From Acidobacteriota bacterium (GTDB lineage Bacteria; Acidobacteriota; Terriglobia; Terriglobales; Acidobacteriaceae), in NCBI GenBank assembly GCA_021779695.1, contig JAJYAE010000085.1, positions 1 to 14,259 on the forward strand: a stretch of 14,259 nucleotides of DNA, written 5' to 3'. The translations under genes were made by a program, and so were the position numbers. The notes below the pieces were generated by a model. The model saw only the letters and a program-made list of their open reading frames with translations. It made no database searches and was not told where the DNA came from. This document shows, piece after piece, positions 13,641-14,259 of this stretch (its first letter is position 1; every line of letters starts with the position of its first letter).

Positions 13641-14259
13641 AGTGCCTTCTTCGATTTGCCTCCGCGGCGGGCCTGATGCTTCCGCTGGCGTTGCTTTCGG
13701 GTTGCCTGTTTACAACGCGCAGGCTGCCGGTACCGAAGCCGCCGCAGACGGTGCAGACACTGACACCGGATCAACTGGTGGCGACGTTAAACAATCGCTG
13801 GGATGCGCTGAAGACGCTGAACGCGACGGTGGAGATCCAGGCCAGCGTGCTGAACAGCAAGGAAGGCGTGGCGAAGGACTACACGACGTTCCGCGGGCAC
13901 ATCCTGATCCGCAAGCCGGGGATGCTGCGCGTGCTGGGCCAGGTGCCGGTGCTGGGCATGACGATGTTTGACATGGCGAGCGACGGCAAGACATTCAACC
14001 TGTATATCCCCTCGCGGAAGAAGGTTGTGAAGGGCGAGAACACGCTGAAGAAGAAGTCGATTCACCAGGTGGAGAATCTGCGGCCGGGGACCTTCTTCGA
14101 TGCGATGGTGGTGCGCGGACTGGAGCCGGATAATCTCTACTCCGTCACCGCCGATACGGACACGATGGTGGATGCCTCGAAGAAGCATCTGCTGCTGATT
14201 CCGGAGTATGTGCTGAGCGTGATGCGGAGAAACGCCGATAGCAACGAGCTGGCACCGGT
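13637..14259 (+). CDS. Putative outer-membrane lipoprotein, LolB/DUF4292-like (3' end beyond window)
   Basis: The frame starts with GTG 13637, which overlaps the mltG stop as GTGA, and runs off the right edge after 207 codons. The first 23 residues form a lipoprotein signal: MKCLLRF, a hydrophobic core, then the lipobox LLSGC with Cys23. The mature part begins with a Pro-rich linker (PVPKPPQ), then a helix (LVATLNNRWDALKTLNATVEI). The beta-rich segments that follow (FRGHILIRKPGMLRVLGQVP, TMFDMASDGKTFNLYIPSRK) recall the LolA/LolB-fold lipoprotein carriers and DUF4292-type proteins. That suggests a role in lipoprotein or lipid handling at the outer membrane, but this is inference from fold-like features. 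Coupling to mltG suggests a cell-envelope operon. Confidence 0.82.
   Translation, partial: MKCLLRFASAAGLMLPLALLSGCLFTTRRLPVPKPPQTVQTLTPDQLVATLNNRWDALKTLNATVEIQASVLNSKEGVAKDYTTFRGHILIRKPGMLRVLGQVPVLGMTMFDMASDGKTFNLYIPSRKKVVKGENTLKKKSIHQVENLRPGTFFDAMVVRGLEPDNLYSVTADTDTMVDASKKHLLLIPEYVLSVMRRNADSNELAP

Noticed and set aside
1..14259. CRISPR array, insertion sequence or prophage genes
   Set aside because: I saw no regularly spaced repeats of CRISPR size, no transposase, and no integrase or phage structural gene inside the window.

Overview
The window looks like a chromosomal segment of a GC-rich, Gram-negative bacterium, most likely an acidobacterium (Terriglobia-like). That placement is inference. 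It rests on GC-rich codon use, on a kdpFABC operon served by a short KdpD-like kinase, and on an mltG gene followed by an outer-membrane-type lipoprotein gene. No rRNA or other taxonomic marker is present.

Region 1 (1-1529) is the end of a horizontally acquired island. It holds the C-terminal end of a large protein that resembles type ISP restriction-modification/helicase enzymes. Next comes a 305-residue unknown protein whose C-terminal part carries an R-x4-H motif in a HEPN-like setting. The island ends at 1486-1529 with a 44-base 3' fragment of tRNA-Glu(UUC), running from the anticodon loop to CCA with no matching 5' half. This is the usual scar (att site) left by a tyrosine-recombinase element integrated into a tRNA gene.

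Region 2 (1530-3575) is still AT-richer than what follows. It carries short repeats spaced 11-13 bases apart, a perfect stem-loop, two divergent orphan genes (a two-helix membrane protein and a 276-residue soluble protein), and about 465 bases with no convincing gene. It may be the remnant of a second element.

Region 3 (3576-10550) is the potassium-limitation locus. On the minus strand it reads micro-ORF, kdpF, kdpA, kdpB, kdpC, and it encodes the high-affinity K+ pump. kdpE (minus strand) lies upstream of the pump operon, separated from it by a terminator-like hairpin. A sensor kinase gene diverges from kdpE. This kinase has the KdpD membrane module, a GAF-like region and the catalytic core, but it lacks the N-terminal KdpD/Usp sensor half, and no separate gene for that half is in the window.

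Region 4 (10551-14259) is housekeeping. A CDP-alcohol phosphatidyltransferase and greA form a minus-strand pair behind a perfect TATAAT box. ruvX (minus strand) appears to use a CTG start codon. Divergent from it is mltG, which overlaps by 4 bases a lipoprotein gene that runs off the right edge.
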